This document shows, piece after piece, positions 25,135 through 33,635 of a stretch of DNA of 64,000 nt. The stretch is from Arthrobacter sp. MMS18-M83 (GTDB lineage: Bacteria > Actinomycetota > Actinomycetes > Actinomycetales > Micrococcaceae): contig NZ_CP113343.1 in NCBI RefSeq assembly GCF_026683955.1, positions 2,666,001 to 2,730,000 on the forward strand, given 5' to 3'. Numbering within the stretch: position 1 is the first letter of the stretch; every line of letters begins with the position of its first letter. A program made the position numbers and the translations under genes. The notes beneath the pieces were generated by a model. That model was not told where the DNA came from. It did not search any database and saw only the letters and a list, made by a program, of their open reading frames with translations.

Positions 25135-25737
25135 GGGTCTGCCTTCCTCTAGGCCCCCACAGGGGCATAGATGCCATAAGGAAATTCTATGTGGGGACAC
25201 ACAATTAGTCTTTGTGTGACCTGTCTCTCAACGACTAATTTGAGATCCACATCCCCATGGTGATGTTTCCCAATCATTGCCGGCAGTTCGTTGACTCCCC
25301 ATCAACCAAATTGCACCGATACCCAAATATAGACGCATTTGGGACGCTGCCCTACAAGTAGATCGTCACGTAAAGAGCACCCCATGAGACCTTCGGGCAC
25401 ATGGCCTTCGGGCCGACAGCATGCGATCACCCGGGCCGCCGGTGCGTCCGCGCCGAACCTGATCCCCGCCGGGATCTTCGCGTGCGGCACATGTGCTGTA
25501 GGTCATAACCGGGAGCTATCCCGTGATAGCGAATAGGTCTTTGTGCCGGAACTTCGTCGGTGCGAGACTTCTATCACCAAAGAATTATCGACAGTGCATC
25601 TGATTGAAGAATTTTAGCTAAACACTTTCAATCGAACAGGCAGCCGAATTCATCGGATATTCCAGCCGTTCCGTTTGTAGATTCACGGACGTATGGAATT
25701 GCGGGACGTCAATGCAGAACCACGGAAAGAGAACCAC
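25135..25737. promoter_or_regulatory. LysR-pxpA divergent control region
   Basis: These 603 bases hold no supported gene. Two inverted repeats are visible: aattagtc (25203..25210) with gactaatt (25233..25240), and gattgaa (25602..25608) with ttcaatc (25627..25633). The first lies about 70 bases before the LysR start, the second about 105 bases before the pxpA GTG. The DNA around 25500..25680 is richer in A and T than the genes, fitting a promoter. Which repeat LysR binds is open. Confidence 0.5.
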
Positions 25738-26526
25738 GTGAACCCGACAATTGATCTTGTAGCGGATCTTGGAGAGGGATTCGGTGCCTACACCATAGGC
25801 AGCGACTCCGATCTTCTGGAGATCGTTTCAAGCGCCAATATCGCTTGCGGGTTCCACGCAGGCGATCCCGACATCATGGACGCCACCGTTGCTGAGTGCG
25901 TTCGCCGCGGAGTCGGCATCGGAGCGCATCCGAGCTTCCCCGACCTCCGCGGCTTCGGTCGCCGGGACATGGGCCTCAGTGCTGACGAAGTACGTTCCGA
26001 TGTTTTGTACCAACTCGGAGCCCTGTCCGGCTTCGCAGCTTTCCACGGAACCAAGGTCACCCACATCGCGCCGCACGGCCGGCTGGGAAACCTCGTAGCC
26101 GTGCGTGCGGACTACGCCGCCGCCGTGGCTGAGGCCGCCGCCCGGGTAGACAACGAACTCATCGTCGTCGCCCAGGAGGGCGAACTGGCCAAAGCGGCAC
26201 GTTCCGCTGGTCTGGCCGTGGCCATTGTCGGCATCGTCGACCGCGCGTACCAGGAAGACGGCACGCTGGTTCCGCGGAGCCAGCCCGGCGCCGTCCTGCA
26301 CGATCCCTCTGCGATTGTGGAGCGAACCGTCCGCATGGTCTGCGAAGGCAAGATCCGCTGCGCGAACGGCACCGACATCGACATTTCCACGGACACCGTC
26401 CTGCTTCATGGGGACAATCCGGGCGCCGTCGAACTTGCCCGGCTCATCCGCTCGGAGCTCATCTCGGCCGGCGTCCGGATCGCCCCGCTGGCAGAGGTCA
26501 TGGATGCCAAGAGGAAGGCGGCCTGA
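25738..26526 (+). CDS. pxpA: 5-oxoprolinase subunit A (LamB/YcsF family)
   Basis: The 262-residue protein matches PxpA along its length: LVADLGEGFG near the start, SANIACGFHAGDPDIMD, GIGAHPSFPDLRGFGRRDM, and HGDNPGAVELARLIR at the end. With PxpB and PxpC it forms the prokaryotic 5-oxoprolinase, which opens 5-oxo-L-proline with ATP. The usual DLN at the N-terminal motif reads DLV here, a small departure. A GTG start is preferred (GGAAAGAG upstream); an ATG in frame 45 bases earlier would add residues outside the family. pxpB starts 1 base after its stop. Confidence 0.93.
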   Translation: MNPTIDLVADLGEGFGAYTIGSDSDLLEIVSSANIACGFHAGDPDIMDATVAECVRRGVGIGAHPSFPDLRGFGRRDMGLSADEVRSDVLYQLGALSGFAAFHGTKVTHIAPHGRLGNLVAVRADYAAAVAEAAARVDNELIVVAQEGELAKAARSAGLAVAIVGIVDRAYQEDGTLVPRSQPGAVLHDPSAIVERTVRMVCEGKIRCANGTDIDISTDTVLLHGDNPGAVELARLIRSELISAGVRIAPLAEVMDAKRKAA

Positions 26527-26527
26527 C

Positions 26528-27250
26528 ATGTCCGTTCTTACTGCGGCTCCGACTGAGATCTACGAATCCGGAGACTCCGCACTGCGCGTCGTCGCCCTTG
26601 CTGAAGCAAGCGAGGACAACTGGCTGACAGTCCACCGTCTTGCGGACTGGCTGGAGAGCTGTGGTGCCGAGGGCCTTCACGGCGCGGTACCCACCTACGA
26701 TTCCGTGCTGGTGGAATTCGACCCCGTCCTGGTGTCGGCACGCCAGGTGCGCGCGTTCGTCAAACTGGGACTCCTCGAAATGGGCCGTTCCGCCGGCGCC
26801 GCAACGGCTCCCCGTGAGTTTGATGTCCCCGTGGTGTACGGGGGAGAATATGGTCCCGACCTGGAGAAAGTAGCCGAATACCAGGGCATCGACGCTGAGG
26901 AAGTCATCCGCCTCCACATCGAAAAGACGTACACCGTCCGATGCCTGGGTGCTCCTGCCGGCTCGCCAATGATGGACGGCCCCGCGTTCCCCAAGCCTGT
27001 GCCGCGCCTCAAGGATCCGCGCCTTAGCGTCCCCGCAGGGGCAGTGGCAGTGGCAGGACGCCAAGCCGTCATCGCTCCCGCGTCTGCGCCGGGGGGTTGG
27101 TGCGTCATCGGTCAGACCCCTTTGACCGTCCTGAACATTCGCCGTGAACCACTGGTCCCCTACAAGCCCGGAGATATTCTTCGGTTCCGTCGTATCGAGG
27201 CCGGAGATTTCGACTCGTACGTCGGCAGGGAATTGGAACCACGGCCATGA
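26528..27250 (+). CDS. pxpB: 5-oxoprolinase subunit B (AHS1 family)
   Basis: The 240-residue protein belongs to the AHS1/allophanate-hydrolase subunit 1 family: YESGDSALRVV, VPTYDSVLVEFDP, FDVPVVYGGEYGPDLEKVAE and GGWCVIGQTPL, with PYKPGDILRFRRI at the end. In the middle the family's PGF-type loop reads GAPAGSPMMDGPAF, so the substrate or partner surface may differ from standard PxpB. Its stop overlaps the pxpC start by 4 bases. Confidence 0.9.
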   Translation: MSVLTAAPTEIYESGDSALRVVALAEASEDNWLTVHRLADWLESCGAEGLHGAVPTYDSVLVEFDPVLVSARQVRAFVKLGLLEMGRSAGAATAPREFDVPVVYGGEYGPDLEKVAEYQGIDAEEVIRLHIEKTYTVRCLGAPAGSPMMDGPAFPKPVPRLKDPRLSVPAGAVAVAGRQAVIAPASAPGGWCVIGQTPLTVLNIRREPLVPYKPGDILRFRRIEAGDFDSYVGRELEPRP

Positions 27251-28260
27251 GCGGACACATTCTCATCCAGCAGCCCGGCAACGCCGTGGTCACTGACCTT
27301 GGCCGGTTCCGCGGACCCCGCTTTGGACTGCCTGTCAACGGCGCCCTGGACCAGTATTCGGCCAGGGCCGCCAACATCCTGGCCGGCAACCTGGACAACG
27401 ATCCCCTGGTGGAGATCACGGCTCTCGACTTCAGAATGAAGGCTCACTCCGACATCCTGATCGCCGTTACGGGGGCTCCGCTGACACTCACCGTCGGAGG
27501 GCGTCCGTGCAGCCAGTGGGAACCGGTTTCGGTCCGTGCGGGCGAGACGGTGGCCATCCGGGGAATCAACCGGGGCCTCCGTGCATACCTGGCCGTCCAC
27601 GGCTCGGTGGAGGCACCGACTTTGCTGGGCAGTTGCGCTCCGGACACGGTTGTGGGCTTCGGCCTGCAGCTCAAGGATGGAACCACGCTCCTCACCCGCC
27701 GCAGTGTGGGCCCTGTTCGCCAGCCGTACTTCGACCTTCCGCTCTTTCGCCTTTGCCTTGAACGGCCGAACATGGGGCAGGAACTGCTGGTCGACGTGAC
27801 CGACGGACCGGATGTCGCCGACTTCGGCGATTCCGCCGGGTTGCTCTTCACATCGGAGTACGCCGTGAGTGGCCGGAGCAATCACATCGGCTTGCGGCTC
27901 GGCGGCGAACTTCCGGAAAGAACCTCAAGTGGCGAAGTGCTTTCACGCGGGGTGCCGGTGGGAGCCGTCGAGGTTCCCTCCCGGGAAGAGTTGCTGGTAC
28001 TGCATCGGGGACGCGGCGTCACTGCCGGATATCCGGTCCTCGCTGTGGTCACCAGTAATGGCCTGGACATCCTTGCTCAAGCCCGCCCGGGCGACAAGGT
28101 CCACTTCAGGAAAACAACAGTGGCGGAGGCAACTTCCGCCCACCGGCGCTCGCGGGCGCAGCTTGAATCCCTCCGCGAATCAGTCAACACAGTCTTCGGA
28201 CTACTTGGCATTGGATGCCGACCCCAGTGGCAGGACCTCCCGGTTGCGGCATGCAGCTAA
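27247..28260 (+). CDS. pxpC: 5-oxoprolinase subunit C (AHS2 family)
   Basis: The 337-residue protein shows the AHS2 pattern: GNAVVTDLGRFRGPRFGLPV then NGALDQYSARAANIL, VEITALDFR, and the C-terminal HRGRGVTAGYPVLAVV followed by LAQARPGDKVHFR. PxpC is the partner of PxpB in the kinase-like part of oxoprolinase. The operon pxpA-pxpB-pxpC with a transporter behind it suggests uptake and use of 5-oxoproline or a close analogue. Related AHS1/AHS2 proteins also occur in urea amidolyase, but no biotin carboxylase is present here. Confidence 0.92.
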   Translation: MSGHILIQQPGNAVVTDLGRFRGPRFGLPVNGALDQYSARAANILAGNLDNDPLVEITALDFRMKAHSDILIAVTGAPLTLTVGGRPCSQWEPVSVRAGETVAIRGINRGLRAYLAVHGSVEAPTLLGSCAPDTVVGFGLQLKDGTTLLTRRSVGPVRQPYFDLPLFRLCLERPNMGQELLVDVTDGPDVADFGDSAGLLFTSEYAVSGRSNHIGLRLGGELPERTSSGEVLSRGVPVGAVEVPSREELLVLHRGRGVTAGYPVLAVVTSNGLDILAQARPGDKVHFRKTTVAEATSAHRRSRAQLESLRESVNTVFGLLGIGCRPQWQDLPVAACS

Positions 28261-28317
28261 GAACCCGTCGTCAAAACCAATAGGCGTTGCTACGCTCAAC
28301 ATCAAGAAGGAAATGTC

Positions 28318-29658
28318 ATGACCGCTAACACCAACGCTGCACAAGTGCAGCATGAACGGCTCACAGGCCGTCAAACGCGCAAGGTTGTCACCGCAGGCTG
28401 CGTTGGCATCTTCGTGGAACTCTATGACAACGGCATCTTCGCCTTCATGGCTGGAACGCTTGCCTTAGTGTTCCTCGCCCCGGGCAACCCGGACAACGCC
28501 CTGTTGTTCGTCTTCGCCGGCTACGCAGTATCGTTCTTCGTCCGGCCCCTTGGCGCAGTTGTTTGCGGTTACTTGGGCGACCGGATCGGCAGACAAAAGC
28601 TACTGGTCTTCGTCATTCTGCTGATCAGCGTGGCCACCGCCGGTATCGGAATCCTGCCCACTTACGCGGCTATCGGCATCGCGGCGCCCATCCTGCTCGT
28701 CCTCTTGCGGCTCCTGCAGGGCTTCTCGGTTGGCGGCGAAGCCGCCGGCGCCATGACCTTCTTGGCTGAGCACGCCCCCGAGGGCAAGCGCGGCATCATC
28801 ACCTCTTACGCTCAGATCGCTTCGTTCGCAGCCCTGCTCACCGGTACCCTTGTGGCGTTCTCCATGTCTCCTTGGCTCACCGCGGCTGCCATCGACGGCG
28901 GCGGCTTCGGCTCCTTCGCTTGGCGCGTTCCGTTCCTAGTCGCCATTCCGATGGGCGTCATCGGCTTCTACATCCGCAAGGCCATCAGCGACACCCCCAA
29001 CTTCACGAAGCTCAAGGAAGCGGGCGGCCTCTCCAAGAACCCGCTCAAGGAAGCCTTCCAGTCTGCTGAGCACCGCCGGGCAATGGTTCTGGCCCTCTTC
29101 ATCCCGCTCATGAACGGCTCCGGCTACTACGTCCTGTTCTCCTACATGCCCACCTTCCTCAAGGGCAAGCAGCTGAACTTCACCATCGGCGAGGCGCTGT
29201 TCATCACCGCCTGCAGCCTGGTTGTCATCTGCATCGCCATTCCTTTCATGGGTGCCCTGTCCGACCGCATCGGCCGCAAGAAGGTCATCGCCGGCTCTGC
29301 CATTGCCATGACCATCCTGGGCATCCCGTCCTACGCCCTCATCGCAACGGGAAACATGGGCCTGGCTATCCTCGGCGCCTCCATCATGGCCGTTGTCTTT
29401 GCTGGCCACACGGCCGTCATCCACATCCTGATCGTTGAGTTGTTCCCCACCAGGGTCCGGTATTCCGCCTACGGCCTCGGCTACAACATCTCCTCCGCGC
29501 TCTTCGGCGGAACGGCCCCGTTGCTGATGACCTGGCTCATCAGCAGCACCGGCAACATCTACATGCCCGCCTTCTACGCAGTCATCACGGCCCTCGGCAC
29601 GCTTGCAGCCGTGAGCACGGTCAAAGACCGGGCCCACGAACCCCTCCGCGACGCTTAG
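28318..29658 (+). CDS. MFS transporter, metabolite:H+ symporter type
   Basis: The 446-residue protein has 12 likely membrane helices and the motifs of the MHS branch: VGIFVELYDNGIFAFMAGTL, GAVVCGYLGDRIGRQKLL in the first loop, LLRLLQGFSVGGEAAGAMTF and GALSDRIGRKKVI in the middle loop. MHS members import organic acids and compatible solutes such as citrate, 2-oxoglutarate, proline or shikimate. Its place right after pxpABC makes 5-oxoproline or a related acid the likely cargo (inference). A ribosome site GAAGGAAA precedes the ATG. Confidence 0.93.
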   Translation: MTANTNAAQVQHERLTGRQTRKVVTAGCVGIFVELYDNGIFAFMAGTLALVFLAPGNPDNALLFVFAGYAVSFFVRPLGAVVCGYLGDRIGRQKLLVFVILLISVATAGIGILPTYAAIGIAAPILLVLLRLLQGFSVGGEAAGAMTFLAEHAPEGKRGIITSYAQIASFAALLTGTLVAFSMSPWLTAAAIDGGGFGSFAWRVPFLVAIPMGVIGFYIRKAISDTPNFTKLKEAGGLSKNPLKEAFQSAEHRRAMVLALFIPLMNGSGYYVLFSYMPTFLKGKQLNFTIGEALFITACSLVVICIAIPFMGALSDRIGRKKVIAGSAIAMTILGIPSYALIATGNMGLAILGASIMAVVFAGHTAVIHILIVELFPTRVRYSAYGLGYNISSALFGGTAPLLMTWLISSTGNIYMPAFYAVITALGTLAAVSTVKDRAHEPLRDA

Positions 29659-29715
29659 GCGCCACTGACCTCTGGGCACACTTCGTGTCCCCATTCCCCA
29701 CCTTTTGGAGAAGTA

Positions 29716-30465
29716 ATGTCTTTTTCCGACTACAACACCGCCCTCGTCACCGGAGCGTCAACCGGTATGGGGGCCGCGATTACCGAGCGCCTGGCCAAGA
29801 GGGGCCTGACCGTTCATGCGGTGGCCCGCAACGAGGAACGTCTCAGTGAATTGGCCGATCGTACGGGAGCCATCCCCCACGTAGTGGACCTGACCGACAC
29901 AGCGGCCCTGACCGCCGTCGTGAGTGACCTGAAGGTCGACGTCCTGGTCAACTGTGCTGGCGTTTCGCGGCCCGGCAACCTCCTGGACTCATCCGAGCAG
30001 GACATCGACGAGCTCATCGACGTCAACCTTCGCGGCTTGCTTCAGCTCACGCGGCTTGTCCTGCCGGGGATGGTGGAGCGCGACCTCGGCCACATCATCA
30101 ACATCAGTTCCATCGCCGGCGTCTACAACTTCTACGGCCACACGGTCTACCACGCCACCAAGGCGGCGGTGCACCAAATCTCCCGGCAGCTCAGGAATGA
30201 CACGGTTGGCAAGCGCATCCGCGTGACGGAGATCTGCCCCGGCCGGGTGGAAACCGAGATTTTCGGCCGGAACATGGGTGGCACGCCTGAAGCCATGGAA
30301 GAAGCTTGGAAGACGTACTACGAAGGCTACGAGTCGCTGACCACCGACGACATCGTCAACGCCCTCGACTACGCCATCGAAACCCCGCGCCACGTCAACG
30401 TGGGCATGCTTGAGCTCATGCCCACGTTCCAGGTCCCCGGTGGTCTCACCTTCGACCGGCGCTAA
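29716..30465 (+). CDS. Short-chain dehydrogenase/reductase
   Basis: The 249-residue protein is a classical SDR of the YdfG-like type: TGASTGMGAAITERLAKRG, NCAGVSRPG, ISSIAGVYNFYG and YHATKAAVHQISRQL. It oxidises or reduces a hydroxy acid or similar with NADP(H). It follows the transporter by 57 bases with GGAGAAG before the ATG and is likely the last gene of the pxp operon. Its substrate would then be an intermediate of the same compound, perhaps one with a hydroxyl group; this is inference. Confidence 0.92.
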   Translation: MSFSDYNTALVTGASTGMGAAITERLAKRGLTVHAVARNEERLSELADRTGAIPHVVDLTDTAALTAVVSDLKVDVLVNCAGVSRPGNLLDSSEQDIDELIDVNLRGLLQLTRLVLPGMVERDLGHIINISSIAGVYNFYGHTVYHATKAAVHQISRQLRNDTVGKRIRVTEICPGRVETEIFGRNMGGTPEAMEEAWKTYYEGYESLTTDDIVNALDYAIETPRHVNVGMLELMPTFQVPGGLTFDRR

Positions 30466-30495
30466 CCGCCGCCTCGCCTGAGGCGACCCAAAAGG

Positions 30496-30524
30496 TTCCG
30501 GTGACATCACTCCCGTCACCGGAA
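30496..30524. terminator. Stem-loop after the SDR gene
   Basis: A perfect 10-base stem (ttccggtgac / gtcaccggaa) with a 9-base loop lies 30 bases after the SDR stop, between convergent genes. No T run follows on the plus strand. Confidence 0.6.
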
Positions 30525-30531
30525 ATACAAG

Positions 30532-30560
30532 CTGGCGGCCGCGAATTTCGCGGCCGCCAG
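30532..30560. terminator. 29-base perfect palindrome between convergent genes
   Basis: ctggcggccgcgaa pairs perfectly with ttcgcggccgccag around a single base. With the preceding hairpin it probably stops transcription from both sides. A T run is lacking, which is common for GC-rich actinobacterial terminators. Confidence 0.6.
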
Positions 30561-30645
30561 CACCCGTTTCCCGGGAGTGTCAGTGAGAAGGGCGACGCGC
30601 GCCCTGGCTCCTGGCAAGCTTCTTGGAGGGCCCGACGTCGGGCGC

Positions 30646-31080
30646 TCAGTCCTCGTGGAGCGCTTGCGTCAGGTGGTGCGTGGGGATGCGGTCGCGGTCG
30701 TAGGTGATTTCCGTGTAGCCGTGCGGTTCCGGCCTGCCGTCGTGCCCGAGGTTGACGAAGACGATTTCCTCGATGGTCAGGATGCTCTCGCGAGTGATCA
30801 TGTTGCGCACCTCCGCCCGCATCGTCAATGAGGTCCGGCCGAAGCGGACTGCCGTGAGGCCCATTTCCACCAGATCGCCTTGGACGGCTGAGCTCACGAA
30901 GTTGATTTCGGAGATGTACTTGGTGACGGCGCGGCCGTTTCCAAGCTGGAGGATCGCGTAGATTGCCGCTTCCTCGTCGATCCATTTCAGCAGGCTTCCA
31001 CCGAACAGAGTGCCGTTGGCGTTGAGGTCCTCCGGACGTACCCATTTGCGGGTCCGGAACGTGATGTCAGCCTTTTCCAT
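30646..31080 (-). CDS. Acyl-CoA thioesterase (hotdog fold, YciA-like)
   Basis: The 144-residue protein shows the hotdog thioesterase motif DLNANGTLFGGSLLKWIDEE (residues about 18-37) with the catalytic acidic residue in the long helix, followed by TRESILTIEEIVFVNLG. YciA-type enzymes release free acids from acyl-CoAs in the cytoplasm. The usual Asn-to-Gly stretch NxxGxxFGG is intact. It stands alone on the minus strand. Confidence 0.88.
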   Translation of the reverse strand: MEKADITFRTRKWVRPEDLNANGTLFGGSLLKWIDEEAAIYAILQLGNGRAVTKYISEINFVSSAVQGDLVEMGLTAVRFGRTSLTMRAEVRNMITRESILTIEEIVFVNLGHDGRPEPHGYTEITYDRDRIPTHHLTQALHED

Positions 31081-31240
31081 AATGCGAGATTAGCCGAGGC
31101 CGGGCGCCCGCGTCTTGTACGGCGTGCCATGCTTCGCGGGACTCCGTAACATGGATAGGGTGCACCCGGTTCAGGGCACAACACGACACACGCCGATTCG
31201 CGCACCATGCGGCACGCCGGGGACGCGCTGGAGGAACACC

Positions 31241-31306
31241 ATGAAGATCGACAATACCCACCGTAGTGCTGGGCTCGCCGCCCGGCCTTCCGGCTGGAAC
31301 CGCTGA
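31241..31306 (+). CDS. Possible 21-residue leader peptide
   Basis: A short frame, MKIDNTHRSAGLAARPSGWNR, begins with ATG 31241 behind a strong GGAGGAA site and ends 2 bases before the ATG of the CtaG-like gene. The gene downstream has only a weak ribosome site, so the short frame may act through translational coupling. The peptide has no signal or membrane segment. It may also be a chance frame; conservation of the site and of the spacing would decide. Confidence 0.45.
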   Translation: MKIDNTHRSAGLAARPSGWNR

Positions 31307-31308
31307 CC

Positions 31309-32202
31309 ATGCCACCGTTGGACGTTGTGCTGGGCGCCTGGTCAATGAATTGGCCTGCCTTGGTCATTCTTGTTGCCGCCGTCATCCTGGATTTAAAGGG
31401 CCTGGTTGCCGCCAAGCGCCGGGAGATCCGCTGGCCCTGGTGGAATTCGTTTGCCTTCTTTGCCCTTGGCCTCGGCAGTTTCGCTGCCCTCAGTTTTGGA
31501 TTCCCGGGCACCTACAGCCACGACCTGCGGTGGGCTTTCACCCTCAAAGTGACGTCTTACCTGTTTGTGGTCCCATTGTTGATTGGCCTGGGAAAGCCGC
31601 TAACGCTGGCAAGGCAGACCCTGGGCCCAGTGGGCGCAGAACGGGTGGAAGCGGTCCTCGGGCATCGGCTCGTTCGCATGCTCAGCAACACCCTCATAGC
31701 GGCCTTTCTGGGGCTCGCCATGTTCACGGTGTTCCTGACCCCGCTGTTCTATGTGCTCCGGACCAACCCGGTCGCCGACATCATCCTGACTTTGCTGGTG
31801 CCTGTCATGGGCCTCCTCATGACGGTTCCGATCATGGAAGACGGCGCAGGACGCACTGGATCGCTCATTGTGGTCGAGTTCATTTTCGTATTCATCGAGT
31901 TGCTTGCCGACGCCGTGCCGGGCGTCCTGATGCGCCTCAGCCCGGGAATTCTCGACGGCGCCGCCTCAGTTTTGGGCAATCAACCGGGCTGGTTCCCCTC
32001 ACCGCTGCGCGACCAGCAACTCGCCGGGGACCTGATGTGGTTCCTCGCGGAGATCGTGGACCTTCCCCTCATCATCCTGATGTTTGTCCGGTTCTCCCGT
32101 AGCGACAAACACGAGGCCAAGAGCTTCGACGACCTGAGCGATGAAGAAATCGAAGCCCTGAATCGGGCACATCTGGGCCAGGGCGGACGCAGCTTGGATT
32201 GA
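31309..32202 (+). CDS. CtaG-like membrane protein (cytochrome oxidase assembly type)
   Basis: The 297-residue protein has about seven membrane helices: WPALVILVAAVILDL, FFALGLGSFAALSFG, SYLFVVPLLIGLGKPLTL, NTLIAAFLGLAMFTVFLTPL, IILTLLVPVMGLLMTVP, LIVVEFIFVFIELLADAVPG and MWFLAEIVDLPLIILMFVRF. The loops with HDLRW, LGKPLTLARQ and the end MWFLAEIVDLP followed by basic residues resemble the caa3-type CtaG family, thought to help Cu insertion in cytochrome oxidase. No copper-binding Cys/Met cluster is obvious. I am fairly sure of the family but not of its job. Confidence 0.7.
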   Translation: MPPLDVVLGAWSMNWPALVILVAAVILDLKGLVAAKRREIRWPWWNSFAFFALGLGSFAALSFGFPGTYSHDLRWAFTLKVTSYLFVVPLLIGLGKPLTLARQTLGPVGAERVEAVLGHRLVRMLSNTLIAAFLGLAMFTVFLTPLFYVLRTNPVADIILTLLVPVMGLLMTVPIMEDGAGRTGSLIVVEFIFVFIELLADAVPGVLMRLSPGILDGAASVLGNQPGWFPSPLRDQQLAGDLMWFLAEIVDLPLIILMFVRFSRSDKHEAKSFDDLSDEEIEALNRAHLGQGGRSLD

Positions 32203-32215
32203 TCCGGGGCGGCTC

Positions 32216-32719
32216 TTAGGCCATCGCGGTGTGCGATGCGCTGTGCGAATCGATCGGCTTCGCGTAGCACTGCGAGTGGCTGACACCGATGTATGGACCG
32301 AAGTTGGGCACTGCGGCGAAGCCGGCGCTTTCGTAGAAGCTGCGACCATCCGATTGGGCCGATCCAGCTTCCGCCGTGATCACACTGAAGCCGTGGGAGT
32401 GCGCTTGCGCTTCCAGCGCGGCGAGGATGGAGCTCGCCACTCCCGACCCCCTAGCGTAAGGGACAACGTAGAGGCGTTTGATTTCTGCGGTCTCGGCGTC
32501 CAAGATCCGCAGACCGCCGCAACCCAGGGGCTGTCCTGAGCACTTTTCGTAAGCCACGACGAAAACGGCAGTATCAGCTTCCGATGGTGCGGGTCCGGGC
32601 TCGTGGTCTGAGTTACCGAATCGCGAGTCCAGTTCCGCTTGCTGGGCGGCGCGAAGGTCTGCACCCACTGGGTTCGCCCAGGTGACCTGTTTGATGTTGA
32701 GCCGCGGATTAGTCTGCAT
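32216..32719 (-). CDS. GNAT-family N-acetyltransferase
   Basis: The 167-residue protein has the acetyl-CoA-binding motif A of GNAT enzymes (RLYVVPYARGSGVASSILAAL) preceded by the beta strand VCGGLRILDAETAEIK-like region (here GCGGLRILDAETAEIK). The C-terminal YESAGFAAVPNFG is also typical. It transfers an acetyl group to an amine; the acceptor cannot be predicted. It converges with the CtaG-like gene with only 13 bases between stops. Confidence 0.88.
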   Translation of the reverse strand: MQTNPRLNIKQVTWANPVGADLRAAQQAELDSRFGNSDHEPGPAPSEADTAVFVVAYEKCSGQPLGCGGLRILDAETAEIKRLYVVPYARGSGVASSILAALEAQAHSHGFSVITAEAGSAQSDGRSFYESAGFAAVPNFGPYIGVSHSQCYAKPIDSHSASHTAMA

Positions 32720-32843
32720 CGGAACCTCTTTCGCCGGAGGGGGTTATGCAAATCAAGCCTAAGAAGCGGGGGTTACCGCGGTGTTTCCTCCGCGTAAGCG
32801 TCCGGAGAAATACCGGCGCGTTGGGCTGATCTTCAGACAGGCG

Positions 32844-33503
32844 TTATTCGAGTGCGTCGCCCGTGGGATCCTCTGCTGTCCGGTCGGCAAAGGCAAGTCC
32901 GCCCACAGGGCTTTGGTCCCAATGCAGCAGGCGCCAGCCACTGTCCGGGTCGCCTTCGAGCACTACGATTCCGGTGTTCTGCAGCTGGTGGGTGGCGGCG
33001 AACTCGCGGCCGACACCGACTGCACGGCGCCCGGCCCAGCAACGGATCGCGGCACCATGGCTGACCACGACGGCGGTCTCGTCCCCCGCCGCCGCCACCT
33101 TGGCGATGGCTGCGTCGTAGCGGGCGAAGAACTCGTGACCGTCACCTGCTCCCGGCATGCGGACGTCCAATTCGCCGTCGGTCCAGGCAAAAACCGTGCT
33201 CATGTACCGGTGGTGCGATTCGTGGTCGGTGAGCTTCTCCAAAGCACCCGCCTCGATCTCCTGCAGACCCTCCAACACGGTGGTCTCGAGTCCCAGGGCT
33301 TTGGCGAGTGGAGCGGCGGTCAGTTGGGTACGGATCAGGGTGGACGCATAGATGGCCGTGATGTCTTCGTTGGCAAGGGATGCAGGGAGTGCGGCGGCTT
33401 GACGTTCGCCGAGTTCAGTCAGCCCCGGACCGGGAAACGCTGTGTCCAATTGGCCCAAGACGTTTCCGGGGGTTTGCCCGTGGCGGATAAGCAAGAGCCT
33501 CAT
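32844..33503 (-). CDS. Histidine phosphatase-family protein
   Basis: The 219-residue protein begins MRLLLIRHGQTPGN, the RHG signature with the phosphorylated His8. The second active-site His is in VVVSHGAAIRCW. A Glu in LQEIEAGALEKL is the expected acid residue. Members include phosphoglycerate mutases and many broad phosphatases; the short form here with no other domain points to a general phosphatase. It is on the same strand as purB but 295 bases away. Confidence 0.9.
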   Translation of the reverse strand: MRLLLIRHGQTPGNVLGQLDTAFPGPGLTELGERQAAALPASLANEDITAIYASTLIRTQLTAAPLAKALGLETTVLEGLQEIEAGALEKLTDHESHHRYMSTVFAWTDGELDVRMPGAGDGHEFFARYDAAIAKVAAAGDETAVVVSHGAAIRCWAGRRAVGVGREFAATHQLQNTGIVVLEGDPDSGWRLLHWDQSPVGGLAFADRTAEDPTGDALE

Positions 33504-33635
33504 GCTGACACAGTCCTAACAGTCGATTCGGAATGCCGGAACCACGTGCGTTGCGACCCGGTGACTTTCAGCCAATCAGGCCCGGCACCTAGGCGCCGGG
33601 CCGACACGCCGTTCGGTCGGCAGCGCAGCCGGTGA

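Noticed and set aside
25384..25536. A 50-codon frame starting MRPSGTWPSG in the LysR-pxpA gap
   Set aside because: No good ribosome site and no family resemblance; a chance frame cannot be excluded but cannot be supported.
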